From NCBI RefSeq assembly GCF_000517085.1, contig NZ_KI912107.1, forward strand, positions 5,453,980 to 5,517,979: a stretch of DNA of 64,000 nt, given 5' to 3'. The position numbers and the translations under genes are program-made. Positions 7,759 through 16,170 of the stretch are shown in pieces. The DNA comes from Saccharicrinis fermentans DSM 9555 = JCM 21142. GTDB lineage: Bacteria; Bacteroidota; Bacteroidia; Bacteroidales; Marinilabiliaceae. How positions within the stretch are numbered: the first letter of the stretch is position 1; the number at the start of each line of letters is the position of its first letter. The notes under the pieces are model-generated. The model worked only from the letters and a program-made list of their open reading frames with translations. It had not been told where the DNA came from and did not search any database.

Positions 7759-9225
7759 ATGACCCCACTACATACCAGTCTGCTAGTCTTACTTTATTTT
7801 ATCATATTGATGGTAATTTCGTATATCACAGGCAGAAAATCCGATAATGAGAATTTTTTTCGCGGCAATCGTCAATCTCCGTGGTATATTGTTTCTATTG
7901 GAATGATAGGGGCTAGTCTATCGGGGGTCACTTTTATCTCAGTGCCCGGGTGGGTTAATAATACCCAGTTCACTTATCTTCAGATGGTGGGAGGGTATTT
8001 CTTAGGTTACTTGATTATAGCACATGTGTTGCTTCCTGTTTATTATCGTCTGAACCTGACCTCCATCTATACTTATCTGGAACAACGCTTTGGGAAAAGA
8101 AGTTATAAAACAGGGGCCTGGTTATTTTTGATTTCGCGTACCATAGGTGCTTCAGCTAGGTTGTATTTGATGGCCAATGTGCTGCAAATTAGTTTGTTTA
8201 ATGCCCTGGGTATTCCTTTTGCTATTACCGTTATTATTACGATTGCTCTTATATGGCTTTATACCTACCGAGGAGGTGTAAAAACTATTATATGGACAGA
8301 TACCTTGCAGACTGTTTTTATGCTTACATCTGTTGTTATTACCATTGTCTATATTGCGAAGTCAATGAATTTAAATGTAAGTGGGGTAGTTGAACTAATT
8401 AGTCAGAGTGAGCTTTCTCGGGTTTTTGTATGGGATGATTGGAGTTCGAAACAGCATTTTTTAAAGCAGTTTATCAGTGGTGCTTTTATTACTATTGTGA
8501 TGACCGGGCTGGATCAGGATATGATGCAAAAGAATCTGTCCTGTAAAAATTTGAAAGAAGCCCAAAAAAATATGAAATGGTATGGCTTTGCTTTTATTCC
8601 TACTAATGTACTTTTTTTGTCGTTGGGCGTGTTGTTGTATGTCTTTGCTCAGCGTGAGGGGCTGGCCTTACCTGAACGCTCCGACGACCTCTTTCCTATG
8701 ATTGTAAATAGTGGAGCATTGCCGGCAGTGGTAGGGGTCTTTTTTATTATTGGTTTGGTAGCGGCAGCATATAGTAGCGCCGATTCGGCTTTGACCTCTT
8801 TAACGACTTCCTTTACGGTGGATATAATGGGTTCATCAAACCACGGTGAAAACCTATCCAAAAGAACCCGCATTTTGGTGCATCTTACTTTTTCGGTATT
8901 GTTGATACTTGTGATACTGATATTTAGAGCACTCAAAGAAGATAGTATTATAAGCACTGTGTTTACCATAGCAGGATATACCTATGGTCCTTTGTTGGGA
9001 TTGTATGCTTTTGGATTGTTTTCAAAGATAAAGGTCAAGGATTATTGGGTGCCTTGGGTAGCTATTACGGCTCCCCTGGTTACCGGATTGCTGGACTATC
9101 ACTCCGTTGATTGGTTTGGCTTTCAATTGGGCTTCGAAAAGTTGGTACTGAATGGGCTCCTGATGTTTATTGGACTGCTGAGTATTTGTGAGTATAAAAT
9201 GTTCAATGGGCATAGGCTTGGCTAG
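7759..9225 (+). CDS. Sodium:solute symporter family (SSS) transporter
   Basis: A 488-residue polytopic membrane protein with about 13 predicted helices, as usual for SSS/SLC5 transporters. Family features include GRKSDNENFFRGNRQSPWY after TM1, GMIGASLSGVTFISVPGW in TM2, YRLNLTSIYTYLEQRFG before TM3, and AAYSSADSALTSLTTSFTVD in TM8, the conserved sodium-binding Ser-Ser region. It should couple sodium influx to uptake of an organic solute such as a sugar, amino acid or acid, which sequence alone does not reveal. The start is ATG at 7759; the in-frame TTG eight codons upstream overlaps the likely promoter. The gene stands alone between recR (divergent) and the PspA operon. Confidence 0.92.
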   Translation: MTPLHTSLLVLLYFIILMVISYITGRKSDNENFFRGNRQSPWYIVSIGMIGASLSGVTFISVPGWVNNTQFTYLQMVGGYFLGYLIIAHVLLPVYYRLNLTSIYTYLEQRFGKRSYKTGAWLFLISRTIGASARLYLMANVLQISLFNALGIPFAITVIITIALIWLYTYRGGVKTIIWTDTLQTVFMLTSVVITIVYIAKSMNLNVSGVVELISQSELSRVFVWDDWSSKQHFLKQFISGAFITIVMTGLDQDMMQKNLSCKNLKEAQKNMKWYGFAFIPTNVLFLSLGVLLYVFAQREGLALPERSDDLFPMIVNSGALPAVVGVFFIIGLVAAAYSSADSALTSLTTSFTVDIMGSSNHGENLSKRTRILVHLTFSVLLILVILIFRALKEDSIISTVFTIAGYTYGPLLGLYAFGLFSKIKVKDYWVPWVAITAPLVTGLLDYHSVDWFGFQLGFEKLVLNGLLMFIGLLSICEYKMFNGHRLG

Positions 9226-9533
9226 TTTTTTTGCATACCACAAACAAATGATATGTTTAAATTTGACATAAGAAACTCGGCGAACTTAATCATTTCCCTG
9301 TGTGGGAAATACTTTATTATGGCTCATTTTATGCAATAAAAAATCACTTAGTTATTTATCGATTCATTTTTTTTTATTAATATTGTGCTACGCTTGTCTT
9401 TCAAACAAAACCAAAAATAATTTTTGATGCAGTTTACATATCAATCTCAAAAGGATGTGCGCATATACGAAGTTTTTGGTGAAGTAAATCAGTTTTTTAA
9501 TTTTATCAACTTATCATTCAAACAAAAATTGCT
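9226..9533 (+). other. Intergenic region between symporter and PspA operon
   Basis: A 308-nt AT-rich gap without a credible coding frame. It holds a 7-bp perfect hairpin (ATTTCCC/GGGAAAT, 9292-9310), which may end symporter transcription, and a weak -7-like TACGCTTG about 130 nt before the operon. Nothing else stands out. Confidence 0.4.
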
Positions 9534-9929
9534 ATGAGTGAATATTTTAACAGGGTAAAAGATTACCTTATGGATTTGGAATACCGCATTGTTACTGAGG
9601 ATGCAGCGGAAGAGCTTGTTGTCATCGAAAAAGAGGAAGATGGTATCAGCAATGTGGTGATTGATTGCGAGGACAGCATTGTGATAATCGAAGGTCTTTT
9701 ATTTGAAATGAATGCTGGGTCAGCAGATATTTTCAAATCTTTATTGATGAAAAACCGCGAAGTGGTTCACGGTGCTTTTGCATTGGACGAAACAGGTAAA
9801 AGAGTTATTTTTCGCGACACCCTTCAGTTGGAGAATCTGGATTTAAATGAGTTGGAAGCATCATTGAACTCATTGAAGCTAGTGTTGTCGGAGTACTCCG
9901 CTGAGTTAATCGAATTTTCAAAAGCTTAA
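9534..9929 (+). CDS. YbjN/DUF2170-like (YjfI-type) protein
   Basis: A 131-residue acidic protein without signal peptide or membrane segment. The alternating strands and helices (EELVVIEKEEDGISNVVIDCEDSIV, LLMKNREVVHGAFALDET, then the helix LDLNELEASLNSLKLVLSEY) match the type III-chaperone-like fold of YbjN and DUF2170 proteins. DUF2170 members such as YjfI are commonly encoded immediately before a PspA-type protein, as here (12-nt gap to pspA). A scaffold or chaperone function for the PspA partner is inference from fold and context. It is the first gene of the apparent eight-gene operon running to 15990. Confidence 0.65.
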   Translation: MSEYFNRVKDYLMDLEYRIVTEDAAEELVVIEKEEDGISNVVIDCEDSIVIIEGLLFEMNAGSADIFKSLLMKNREVVHGAFALDETGKRVIFRDTLQLENLDLNELEASLNSLKLVLSEYSAELIEFSKA

Positions 9930-9941
9930 AACGAAAAAAAA

Positions 9942-10643
9942 ATGGGAATTTTCAATAGGATATTTAAAGTAGGGCAAGCAGAAGCCCATGCAGTAGTGGA
10001 TAAACTGGAAGATCCAATAAAAATGACAGAACAGGGTATCCGGGATTTAAAAAAAGATTTGGATAAAAGTCTGCAAGCCTTGGCCGAAGTGAAGGCAATG
10101 GCTATTCGTAGTAAAAAGGATCTGATGACCAATAAAGAGATGGCTAAGAATTATGAACAAAAGGCTATCTTATTGATTCAGAAGACAGAAAAAGGAGAGT
10201 TGGATCCTGCAGAGGCCGATAGGTTGGCAACAGAAGCTTTAACCCGGAAAGAAGAGGCTGTTGCTGAGGCTTCCAGGGCTCAAACAGAAGTGGATCGTTT
10301 TGAAACGAATATTGCTTCTTTGGATAAAAATATTAAAAAACTTAAAAGTACGATTGTGAGTTATGAAAATGAGCTGCGTACTTTGAAAGCACGTGCAAGG
10401 GTGAGCTCTGCAACTCAGAAAATCAATAAGCAATTGAGTGGCATTGATAGTACAGGTACTGTTTCTATGCTGGAGAAAATGAAGGAGAAAGTGGCACAGC
10501 AAGAAGCTATGAGCGAAGCTTATGGTGAGATTGCAATGGATAGCCGAAGTATTGATGATGAAATTGATGATGTGCTTTCAGAGAATAGTGTGAAAGCCAC
10601 TAATTCACTGGAGGAGTTAAAAGCCAGGCTTAAACAACAGTAG
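9942..10643 (+). CDS. pspA: PspA/IM30 (ESCRT-III superfamily) membrane-stress protein
   Basis: A 233-residue, almost entirely helical protein. The N-terminus MGIFNRIFKVGQAEAHAVVDKLEDPIK is the amphipathic membrane-binding helix plus the conserved start of PspA/IM30. Long coiled coils follow (about 30-165), with the EAEASRAQTEVDRFE-type heptads. PspA polymers coat and repair the inner membrane and limit proton leakage. The C-terminal part (SRSIDDEIDDVLSENS, then ELKARLKQQ) resembles the YjfJ subgroup rather than classical PspA linked to PspF; no PspB, PspC or PspF gene is present. The neighbours (YbjN/DUF2170, DUF4178, DUF350, polyamine enzymes, K+ channel) support the YjfJ-like assignment. 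Confidence 0.9.
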   Translation: MGIFNRIFKVGQAEAHAVVDKLEDPIKMTEQGIRDLKKDLDKSLQALAEVKAMAIRSKKDLMTNKEMAKNYEQKAILLIQKTEKGELDPAEADRLATEALTRKEEAVAEASRAQTEVDRFETNIASLDKNIKKLKSTIVSYENELRTLKARARVSSATQKINKQLSGIDSTGTVSMLEKMKEKVAQQEAMSEAYGEIAMDSRSIDDEIDDVLSENSVKATNSLEELKARLKQQ

Positions 10644-10670
10644 TTTTTTATAATGCAATAATAAGCGAAT

Positions 10671-11213
10671 ATGGGTATCTTTGATATTTTTAAGAAAAAA
10701 GAACCTCATTACGATAGCACCAACATCCGGGTACAAGACCTGGATGTTGGTTTTGTTTTTGAGTATGATCTCTCTACATGGGAGGTGCAGGCCATCTATG
10801 AATACGACTGGGGAGATGATTATTTCACGCGTGAGTTTAAAGTAAGCAATGGGGCTCTGACTCGTTATCTGGCTATTGAAGAAGATGATGAACTGGAGAT
10901 CAGTCTGTCAGAGAAAGTGAAGATCAGAACTTTGGGTGTGGATTTGATGAGTAGTTTGATGGAGCGTCAAAAGCCGCCACAAACAATAAACTATAACGGA
11001 GTAAGCTATCTATTAGAAAAAGAGGCTCCTGGTTATTTTCATGATATCGCGAAAGGTGATAGTTGGGAAGAGTTTAGATCCTGGGATTTTGTGGATAAAG
11101 AAGGTAAACATATTCTGACCATAGAACAATGGGGAGATAAAGAATTTGAAGCTTCGGTAGGCATTATCTTGCAGGAATTTGAAATTTCAAATATATTACC
11201 AGCCTCTAACTAA
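10671..11213 (+). CDS. DUF4178 domain protein
   Basis: A 180-residue soluble protein. It starts MGIFDIFKKKEPHYD, then shows the beta-rich DUF4178 pattern: DLDVGFVFEYDLSTWEVQAIYEYDWGDDYFTREFKV, YLAIEEDDELEISLSEKV, and a second half with INYNGVSYLLEKEAPGYFHD and WDFVDKEGKHILTIEQWGD. DUF4178 proteins recur beside PspA and DUF350 genes; YjfK of enterobacteria occupies the same place in the yjf operon. The biochemical role is unknown; a beta-barrel adaptor that binds a membrane partner is a guess. It lies 27 nt after pspA and 40 nt before the next gene. Confidence 0.75.
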   Translation: MGIFDIFKKKEPHYDSTNIRVQDLDVGFVFEYDLSTWEVQAIYEYDWGDDYFTREFKVSNGALTRYLAIEEDDELEISLSEKVKIRTLGVDLMSSLMERQKPPQTINYNGVSYLLEKEAPGYFHDIAKGDSWEEFRSWDFVDKEGKHILTIEQWGDKEFEASVGIILQEFEISNILPASN

Positions 11214-11253
11214 GTTTTATTACATTTATTTTTAATGTATAATATTCATTCTT

Positions 11254-12084
11254 ATGAACAATGGAATTGCTAAAGTCATTATCGTCGTTATTATCGGCTT
11301 TTTCGTATTGAAAACCTGTAATATCCGAAAGTCGACACAACCTTATACAAATGCATTAACACAAACAGCTCAAAGTTGGGAGAAGTCTCCGGTGGACGAT
11401 CTGGTGCGAGATCTCTCGTCTGAAAATAATTTTTCGATTATATTACTCGATATGGATTCGAGAAGCGGGAAATACTTTCATAAATATAACATTATTGTAG
11501 AAAAAGCGGATACCGTATTAGCTAATCAAACAGATTGGACAGAGGTTCCTGAATCTTTCTTTGCCATTAATGTTGATAATATGGGTATGGAGATTGTCAG
11601 CAAGAAGGATGGTAAAGTATCTAAAGTGGCAGCTCCTGCAGGATATAGTAATTATATCGGCAACGAAAAATATGGTCATTGGCGCCAAAGAGATGGCTAT
11701 TCCTTCTGGGAGTTTTATGGTCAATATGCTTTTATGTCATCTATGTTTAATTTGATGACTTATCCGGCACGGCGTTCTTATTACAACGATTATCATCGTG
11801 GAGGATACTATGGCTCACGTCCTTATTATGGTCCTAAAGGAAGCAGTGTTTACGGAACAAAATCGTATACCTCTAGAAGTGGAAAGAGTACTACATGGGG
11901 TTCTAAATCGTCATCATTTAAGAATCAGGTTCGTAGTTCCGTGTCGCGTTCTACCAGCGCAAGTAAATCCCGTAGTTATTCATCCGGCTCACGTTACTCA
12001 GGAAGTAGTGCAAGAACATCTCGTAGTTCTTCAAGATACAGTGGCTCATCATCACGAAGCCGTAGTGGTGGATTTGGTAAATAA
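11254..12084 (+). CDS. Membrane-anchored protein with Ser/Arg/Tyr-rich tail
   Basis: A 276-residue protein I do not recognise by family. An N-terminal hydrophobic helix (about 5-21, IAKVIIVVIIGFFVLKTC) probably anchors it, with a Cys at about 22 that could be lipidated, though the lipobox is poor. A folded region spans about 40-165. From about 175 to the end the sequence is low-complexity, dominated by Ser, Arg, Tyr and Gly, and finishes SRSRSGGFGK. E. coli YgiB/YjfM (DUF1190), found in the equivalent operon, also end in low-complexity Gly/Ser tails, so this may be a functional counterpart. That is inference from position and composition only. The tail is strongly basic and could bind polyanions. 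Confidence 0.6.
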   Translation: MNNGIAKVIIVVIIGFFVLKTCNIRKSTQPYTNALTQTAQSWEKSPVDDLVRDLSSENNFSIILLDMDSRSGKYFHKYNIIVEKADTVLANQTDWTEVPESFFAINVDNMGMEIVSKKDGKVSKVAAPAGYSNYIGNEKYGHWRQRDGYSFWEFYGQYAFMSSMFNLMTYPARRSYYNDYHRGGYYGSRPYYGPKGSSVYGTKSYTSRSGKSTTWGSKSSSFKNQVRSSVSRSTSASKSRSYSSGSRYSGSSARTSRSSSRYSGSSSRSRSGGFGK

Positions 12085-12115
12085 AGAATAAGCGAAACCT
12101 CGAAAATAAATACAT

Positions 12116-12991
12116 ATGAATTTGTCAGATATTTCAACAATACTTTACGAAGCGATTGCTTATATCGCAATCGGCTTCGTTATATTTTTTTTAGGGAAAT
12201 TAGTTTACCAATGGGTGCATAAAGGATTTAGTGTTAAGGAAGAATTGGTTGAAAAGGATAACCTGGCCTTTGCTTTTGCACATGTGGGTTATTTTATAGG
12301 TCTGTTATTGGCTATTGGAAGTGCTATAGTGGGTCCCTCAAATGGTTTGGTACAGGATGTTATAGATATTCTTATATATGGTGTGCTGGCTATTATTTTG
12401 CTGAATGTTTCTATTTGGTTTAATGATAAAATTATCCTGCGTAAATTTTCAGTCATAAAAGAAATTATAGAAGACCGTAATTCAGGTACCGGAGTTATTG
12501 AGGGTGCTGTTTCCATCGCATCAGGACTCATTATTTTTGGTGCCGTTAGTGGTGAAACAGAAATGGGAGGCCTAGGTCATGGTATTTTAACGGCTATTGT
12601 TTTTTGGTTTGTAGGACAATTGGCTTTGATTGTTGCTGCTGCTGTTTATCAGGGGATTACGCCTTATGATGTTCATGATGAAATAGAGAAGGATAACGTA
12701 GCTGTTGGAGTGGGCTTTGCCGGAGCTTTAATTGCCATTGCTAACCTAATTCGTCATGGTGTGGCCGGTGATTTTGAAGGGTGGATACCTACTTTTACCG
12801 AAGCAGGCTTTGAATTGGTATTGGGTATTATTTTATTGCCTGTAATGCGCTTTTTAACAGATAAAATATTGTTACCCGGCCAGCGTTTGACGGATGAAAT
12901 TGTAAATCAGGAACATCCCAATGTGGGGGCAGCCATTATTGAAGCGTTTGCCTATATAGGTGGTTCTGTGTTGATAACCTGGTGTTTGTAG
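12116..12991 (+). CDS. DUF350 family integral membrane protein (YjfL-like), duplicated
   Basis: A 291-residue protein made of two tandem DUF350 units, giving about eight membrane helices. Each unit carries the conserved pattern of a charged segment followed by a helix: KEELVEKDNLAFAFAHVGYF (about 40-60) in the first half and HDEIEKDNVAVGVGFAGALI (about 184-203) in the second. The paired D-N-A/V residues are typical of the family. DUF350 proteins are found in yjf-type operons beside PspA and glutathionylspermidine-synthase-like or spermidine-synthase-like enzymes. A channel or transporter role is often suspected but not established. The stop lies 5 nt before the ATG of the spermidine synthase gene, implying translational coupling. 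Confidence 0.85.
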   Translation: MNLSDISTILYEAIAYIAIGFVIFFLGKLVYQWVHKGFSVKEELVEKDNLAFAFAHVGYFIGLLLAIGSAIVGPSNGLVQDVIDILIYGVLAIILLNVSIWFNDKIILRKFSVIKEIIEDRNSGTGVIEGAVSIASGLIIFGAVSGETEMGGLGHGILTAIVFWFVGQLALIVAAAVYQGITPYDVHDEIEKDNVAVGVGFAGALIAIANLIRHGVAGDFEGWIPTFTEAGFELVLGIILLPVMRFLTDKILLPGQRLTDEIVNQEHPNVGAAIIEAFAYIGGSVLITWCL

Positions 12992-12996
12992 TTGTA

Positions 12997-14550
12997 ATGT
13001 TTAAAGTAAAAAACAGGTATTCCGCCATATTGATGGCGGCTATTTTTGCTACCGGATTCAGTGGAATCGTAGCAGAGTATCTTCTTTCGACGCTGGCAAG
13101 CTATTTTTTGGGTGATTCTACCGTGCAATGGGCCCTCATTGTGTCTACTATGATGTTTTCTATGGGATTAGGAAGCCGCATAAGTAAGTCGTTTGAGAGT
13201 CGCCTGACGGAGAAGTTTTTAATGTTGGAGTTTATTCTTTCACTGGTTGTCTCCTTTGTGCCGCTGATTGTTTATACCGCTTCAGCTTACATGCAATCGC
13301 TGTCTATCCTTATTTATTCCTGTAGCATAACGATTGGTATTCTTATTGGTATGGAGATTCCATTGGTTACCCGTATTAATGATCAATATGATGATTTAAG
13401 GGTAAATATCTCAAAAGTACTGGAAAACGATTATTATGGGAGTCTGTTAGGTGGTGTTTTTTTTGCTTTTATTGGTATTCCCTTTTTAGGTATTAATTAT
13501 ACTCCTTTTGTTTTGGGGCTGGTCAACTTTAGTGTGGCTATTGGGGTATATATATTCTTAAAAAAGTATATTGATTCCGGATTCAAGAAATATTTTAACG
13601 TGGCCATCGTCTTTATATCTATTATCATTATAGGTGGAGCTTTTATGGCGGATCCGATTATTAAATATGGCGAGCAAAGAAAATATAAAGACAAGGTTGT
13701 TTATGCTGAGCAAACAAGATATCAAAGAATTGTAATTACGCAGTGGAAAAAGGATTTTTGGCTTTATTTGAATGGGAACCAACAGCTGTGTACGATGGAT
13801 GAAATGATGTATCACGAACCCTTGGTTCATCCGGCTATGAGTTTGCATCCTCTCCCCAAAGATGTTTTAGTGTTTGGAGGGGGAGATGGATGTGCTGTTC
13901 GGGAGATATTAAAGTATCAGACGACTGACAAAATTACCTTGGTGGATCTTGATCCTGCTATGACTAAGTTGGGAATGGAATATCCATTGTTGACAGAACT
14001 TAATAAGGGAGCACTATCAAATAAAAAAGTGGAAATACTGAATAAGGATGGCTTTGTGTTTTTGAACGAGGATACTGCCTTTTACGATGTAGTGATCATT
14101 GACCTTCCTGATCCGCGAACGGTGGAGTTGGGAAGACTGTATTCGGAAGAATTTTACAGAACGGCGTATAAACATCTCAGACCTGGCGGGGTTATCATTA
14201 CGCAAGCAGGAAGTCCTTATTTTGCAACCAAAGCTTTTAAATGTATTATTAAAACGATGGAGAGTGCCGGTTTTAATACCATAGCTCTGCATAATCAAGT
14301 GATTACCCTAGGTGAATGGGGGTGGAGTCTAGGTGTTAAGACAGATGGGGCTTATCCATTGAAAAAAGCACTTCAATCCTTGCGTTTTAAAGATATTGAA
14401 ACACGTTGGATCGATCATGAAGCCATGCAGTTAATAACTTCCTTTGGAAAAAATATTTATCCCGGTCAAAGTGATTCTGTTCAGGTAAATAAAATTCAGG
14501 ATCCAGTACTTTACAGGTATTATTTAAAGGGTAATTGGGATTTGTATTAA
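12997..14550 (+). CDS. Membrane-bound spermidine synthase-like aminopropyltransferase
   Basis: A 517-residue fusion. The first about 220 residues are six or seven membrane helices (SAILMAAIFATGFSGIVAEYLL onward), the rest a spermidine-synthase-type methyltransferase fold. Key features: YQRIVIT and the LYLNGNQQLCTMDEMMYHE segment of polyamine aminopropyltransferases (about 243-270), motif I VFGGGDGCAVREIL (about 288-301), the acidic VDLDPAM (about 312-318), and the IIDLPDPRTVELGRLYS loop containing the catalytic-type Asp. It probably transfers an aminopropyl group from decarboxylated AdoMet, supplied by the SpeD homologue encoded next, to a diamine or related amine. The in-frame GTG five codons upstream overlaps the preceding gene and is less likely as start. 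Confidence 0.85.
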   Translation: MFKVKNRYSAILMAAIFATGFSGIVAEYLLSTLASYFLGDSTVQWALIVSTMMFSMGLGSRISKSFESRLTEKFLMLEFILSLVVSFVPLIVYTASAYMQSLSILIYSCSITIGILIGMEIPLVTRINDQYDDLRVNISKVLENDYYGSLLGGVFFAFIGIPFLGINYTPFVLGLVNFSVAIGVYIFLKKYIDSGFKKYFNVAIVFISIIIIGGAFMADPIIKYGEQRKYKDKVVYAEQTRYQRIVITQWKKDFWLYLNGNQQLCTMDEMMYHEPLVHPAMSLHPLPKDVLVFGGGDGCAVREILKYQTTDKITLVDLDPAMTKLGMEYPLLTELNKGALSNKKVEILNKDGFVFLNEDTAFYDVVIIDLPDPRTVELGRLYSEEFYRTAYKHLRPGGVIITQAGSPYFATKAFKCIIKTMESAGFNTIALHNQVITLGEWGWSLGVKTDGAYPLKKALQSLRFKDIETRWIDHEAMQLITSFGKNIYPGQSDSVQVNKIQDPVLYRYYLKGNWDLY

Positions 14551-14563
14551 TGATTGAAACAGT

Positions 14564-14926
14564 ATGAAAGAGATACAACATAAACACCTTCCGCCTCAAA
14601 TATTCAATTTAAAAGCTTGGGTTGTTTTGGTGGATGAGAGTCAATTACAAAAGATTTTTTCAGATATTCTGTCTAGGGCTGGATTTAACGTGCTGGATTA
14701 CTCTTCGCATCAATTTCCGGTAAATGGTTTTTCTGCTTTTTGGTTGTTGGCGGAGTCGCATTTAGCTATACATACTTTTACCAACAGTGGCTGGTGTTAT
14801 GTTGAGTTATCTAGTTGTAATAAAGAAAAGGCCTTTCGGTTTAAAGAATTGGTGAAAGAGGCTTTGGTGAAGGTCACTTGGGATGATGAGATTAAGTGTA
14901 GTGAGCCAAATACACAATATAGTTAA
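14564..14926 (+). CDS. speD: S-adenosylmethionine decarboxylase (SpeD) proenzyme homologue
   Basis: A 120-residue protein of the short class Ib SpeD type. The self-cleavage site is AESHLAIHTF: Glu64-Ser65, with Ser65 predicted to become the pyruvoyl group. His70 and Cys85 keep the spacing (+5 and +20) of the processing His68 and proton-donor Cys83 of the Thermotoga maritima enzyme (Ser63), so it looks active. The product, decarboxylated AdoMet, is the aminopropyl donor for the upstream synthase (13-nt gap). A 120-residue length matches the prokaryotic single-domain form. Confidence 0.85.
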   Translation: MKEIQHKHLPPQIFNLKAWVVLVDESQLQKIFSDILSRAGFNVLDYSSHQFPVNGFSAFWLLAESHLAIHTFTNSGWCYVELSSCNKEKAFRFKELVKEALVKVTWDDEIKCSEPNTQYS

Positions 14927-14964
14927 ATCAATGGCTTTATGTATCTGATTGATGATTCTGTTGT

Positions 14965-15990
14965 ATGAAAAATAAAAAGCTATTATACTTAGGTGTTGTT
15001 GTTTACGTTATCCTTATTTATATTATTGCGCTTATAGAGAAATCAGCTCCGAATGCCAATATAAAATCTTTAACAGATGCAGTATGGTATACGGTTGTTA
15101 CCCTGACTACCGTTGGCTATGGCGATTTTTATCCAGTGACAACAGTAGGAAAGGTGCTTGGGTTGTTTATTATCCTGGGAAGTATGGGTATACTCGGGTA
15201 TTTAATAGGTGAAGTTACATACAGAATAAATATTTATATGGATAAAAAGAAAACCGGGTATTTTGGGACAACCTTCGAGGATCATTTTGTGATCATTGGT
15301 TGGAATATATTTGCCCATCAGGTGGCCGATCAGATATACAATGCAGGTCATAAAATTGCCTTGGTGACCAATTCTAAAAATGATTTGGAGTTGTTCAATG
15401 ATTTGTATGAAAGTGATCATAGCTTTGCTTTGTTTGCTGACTACAAAAATATGGAGGCCTACAAAAAGATTAATATCACCAAGAGTAAAGCTGTTTTTAT
15501 TAATTTTAAGGAAGATACTGAAACACTGGTTTTTGTGTTGAATATTAAGAAGGAATTCCCTCGTTTAAATATTGTGATTAACTGTACAAATCCGGAATTG
15601 AAAGCAACCTTGGAGAACACAGGGGTTAATCATGTAGTCGCCCGCCACGAAGTAGCTTCAAGGATGGTGGCCAGCTTTTTGTTTGAGCCACACGTGGCTG
15701 AATTTACCGCGGACCTTATTTCCACAGGAGTTGATGATTATGATCAGGATATACGACAGTTTAAAGTAGGGGATACTAATCCCTATGTGGGACAAAGGTA
15801 TTTGGATGCTTTTGTTAATATGAAAAGGGAATTAAATATTATTTTGATTGGTTTGGTGGTAGATGGTAAACTAATAAAGAACCCGGCCGATGATCAGCTC
15901 ATTGCACCGGATAATTATCTGATTGTTATCTCAAGAGGGAGTGATAAGGCTAGGTTGGAAAAAATATTTGCGGTCAGGGAAGGATTCTGA
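14965..15990 (+). CDS. Two-TM potassium channel with RCK (TrkA-N/TrkA-C) domains
   Basis: A 341-residue K+ channel of the MthK/Kch type. TM1 is about residues 7-24 (LYLGVVVYVILIYIIALI), the pore helix and selectivity filter TVGYGD are at 49-54, and TM2 is about 62-85. A Rossmann RCK domain follows (DHFVIIGWNIFAHQVADQI, about 106-124), with a TrkA-C-like domain near 235-340 (VGQRYLDAFVNMKRELNIILIGL). In family terms the RCK domains gate the pore in response to Ca2+, nucleotides or redox. The gene closes the PspA/polyamine operon; polyamines are classical modulators of cation channels, so a functional link is attractive but inferred. No terminator is obvious downstream. Confidence 0.9.
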   Translation: MKNKKLLYLGVVVYVILIYIIALIEKSAPNANIKSLTDAVWYTVVTLTTVGYGDFYPVTTVGKVLGLFIILGSMGILGYLIGEVTYRINIYMDKKKTGYFGTTFEDHFVIIGWNIFAHQVADQIYNAGHKIALVTNSKNDLELFNDLYESDHSFALFADYKNMEAYKKINITKSKAVFINFKEDTETLVFVLNIKKEFPRLNIVINCTNPELKATLENTGVNHVVARHEVASRMVASFLFEPHVAEFTADLISTGVDDYDQDIRQFKVGDTNPYVGQRYLDAFVNMKRELNIILIGLVVDGKLIKNPADDQLIAPDNYLIVISRGSDKARLEKIFAVREGF

Positions 15991-16170
15991 TATTCGAATT
16001 TTGAGGTGTTGATGGTTGTCTTTATGCAGGGATCGGTTTCTGCAGGGATAAATTGAATGCAACTAAGGGATTTTTATTTGCATTTTGATAAATAATTTCA
16101 CTAAATTGTAATAGTCAATCTATTAATAGCTTTAGCATTGTAGCAATGATGCAAGTGAAACCCTGAGCTT

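Noticed and set aside
11798-12091. Alternative frame of 97 codons over the Ser-rich tail
   Set aside because: It exists only because of the low-complexity codons of the true gene; it has no family features and its composition is His/Val-rich, typical of a shadow frame.
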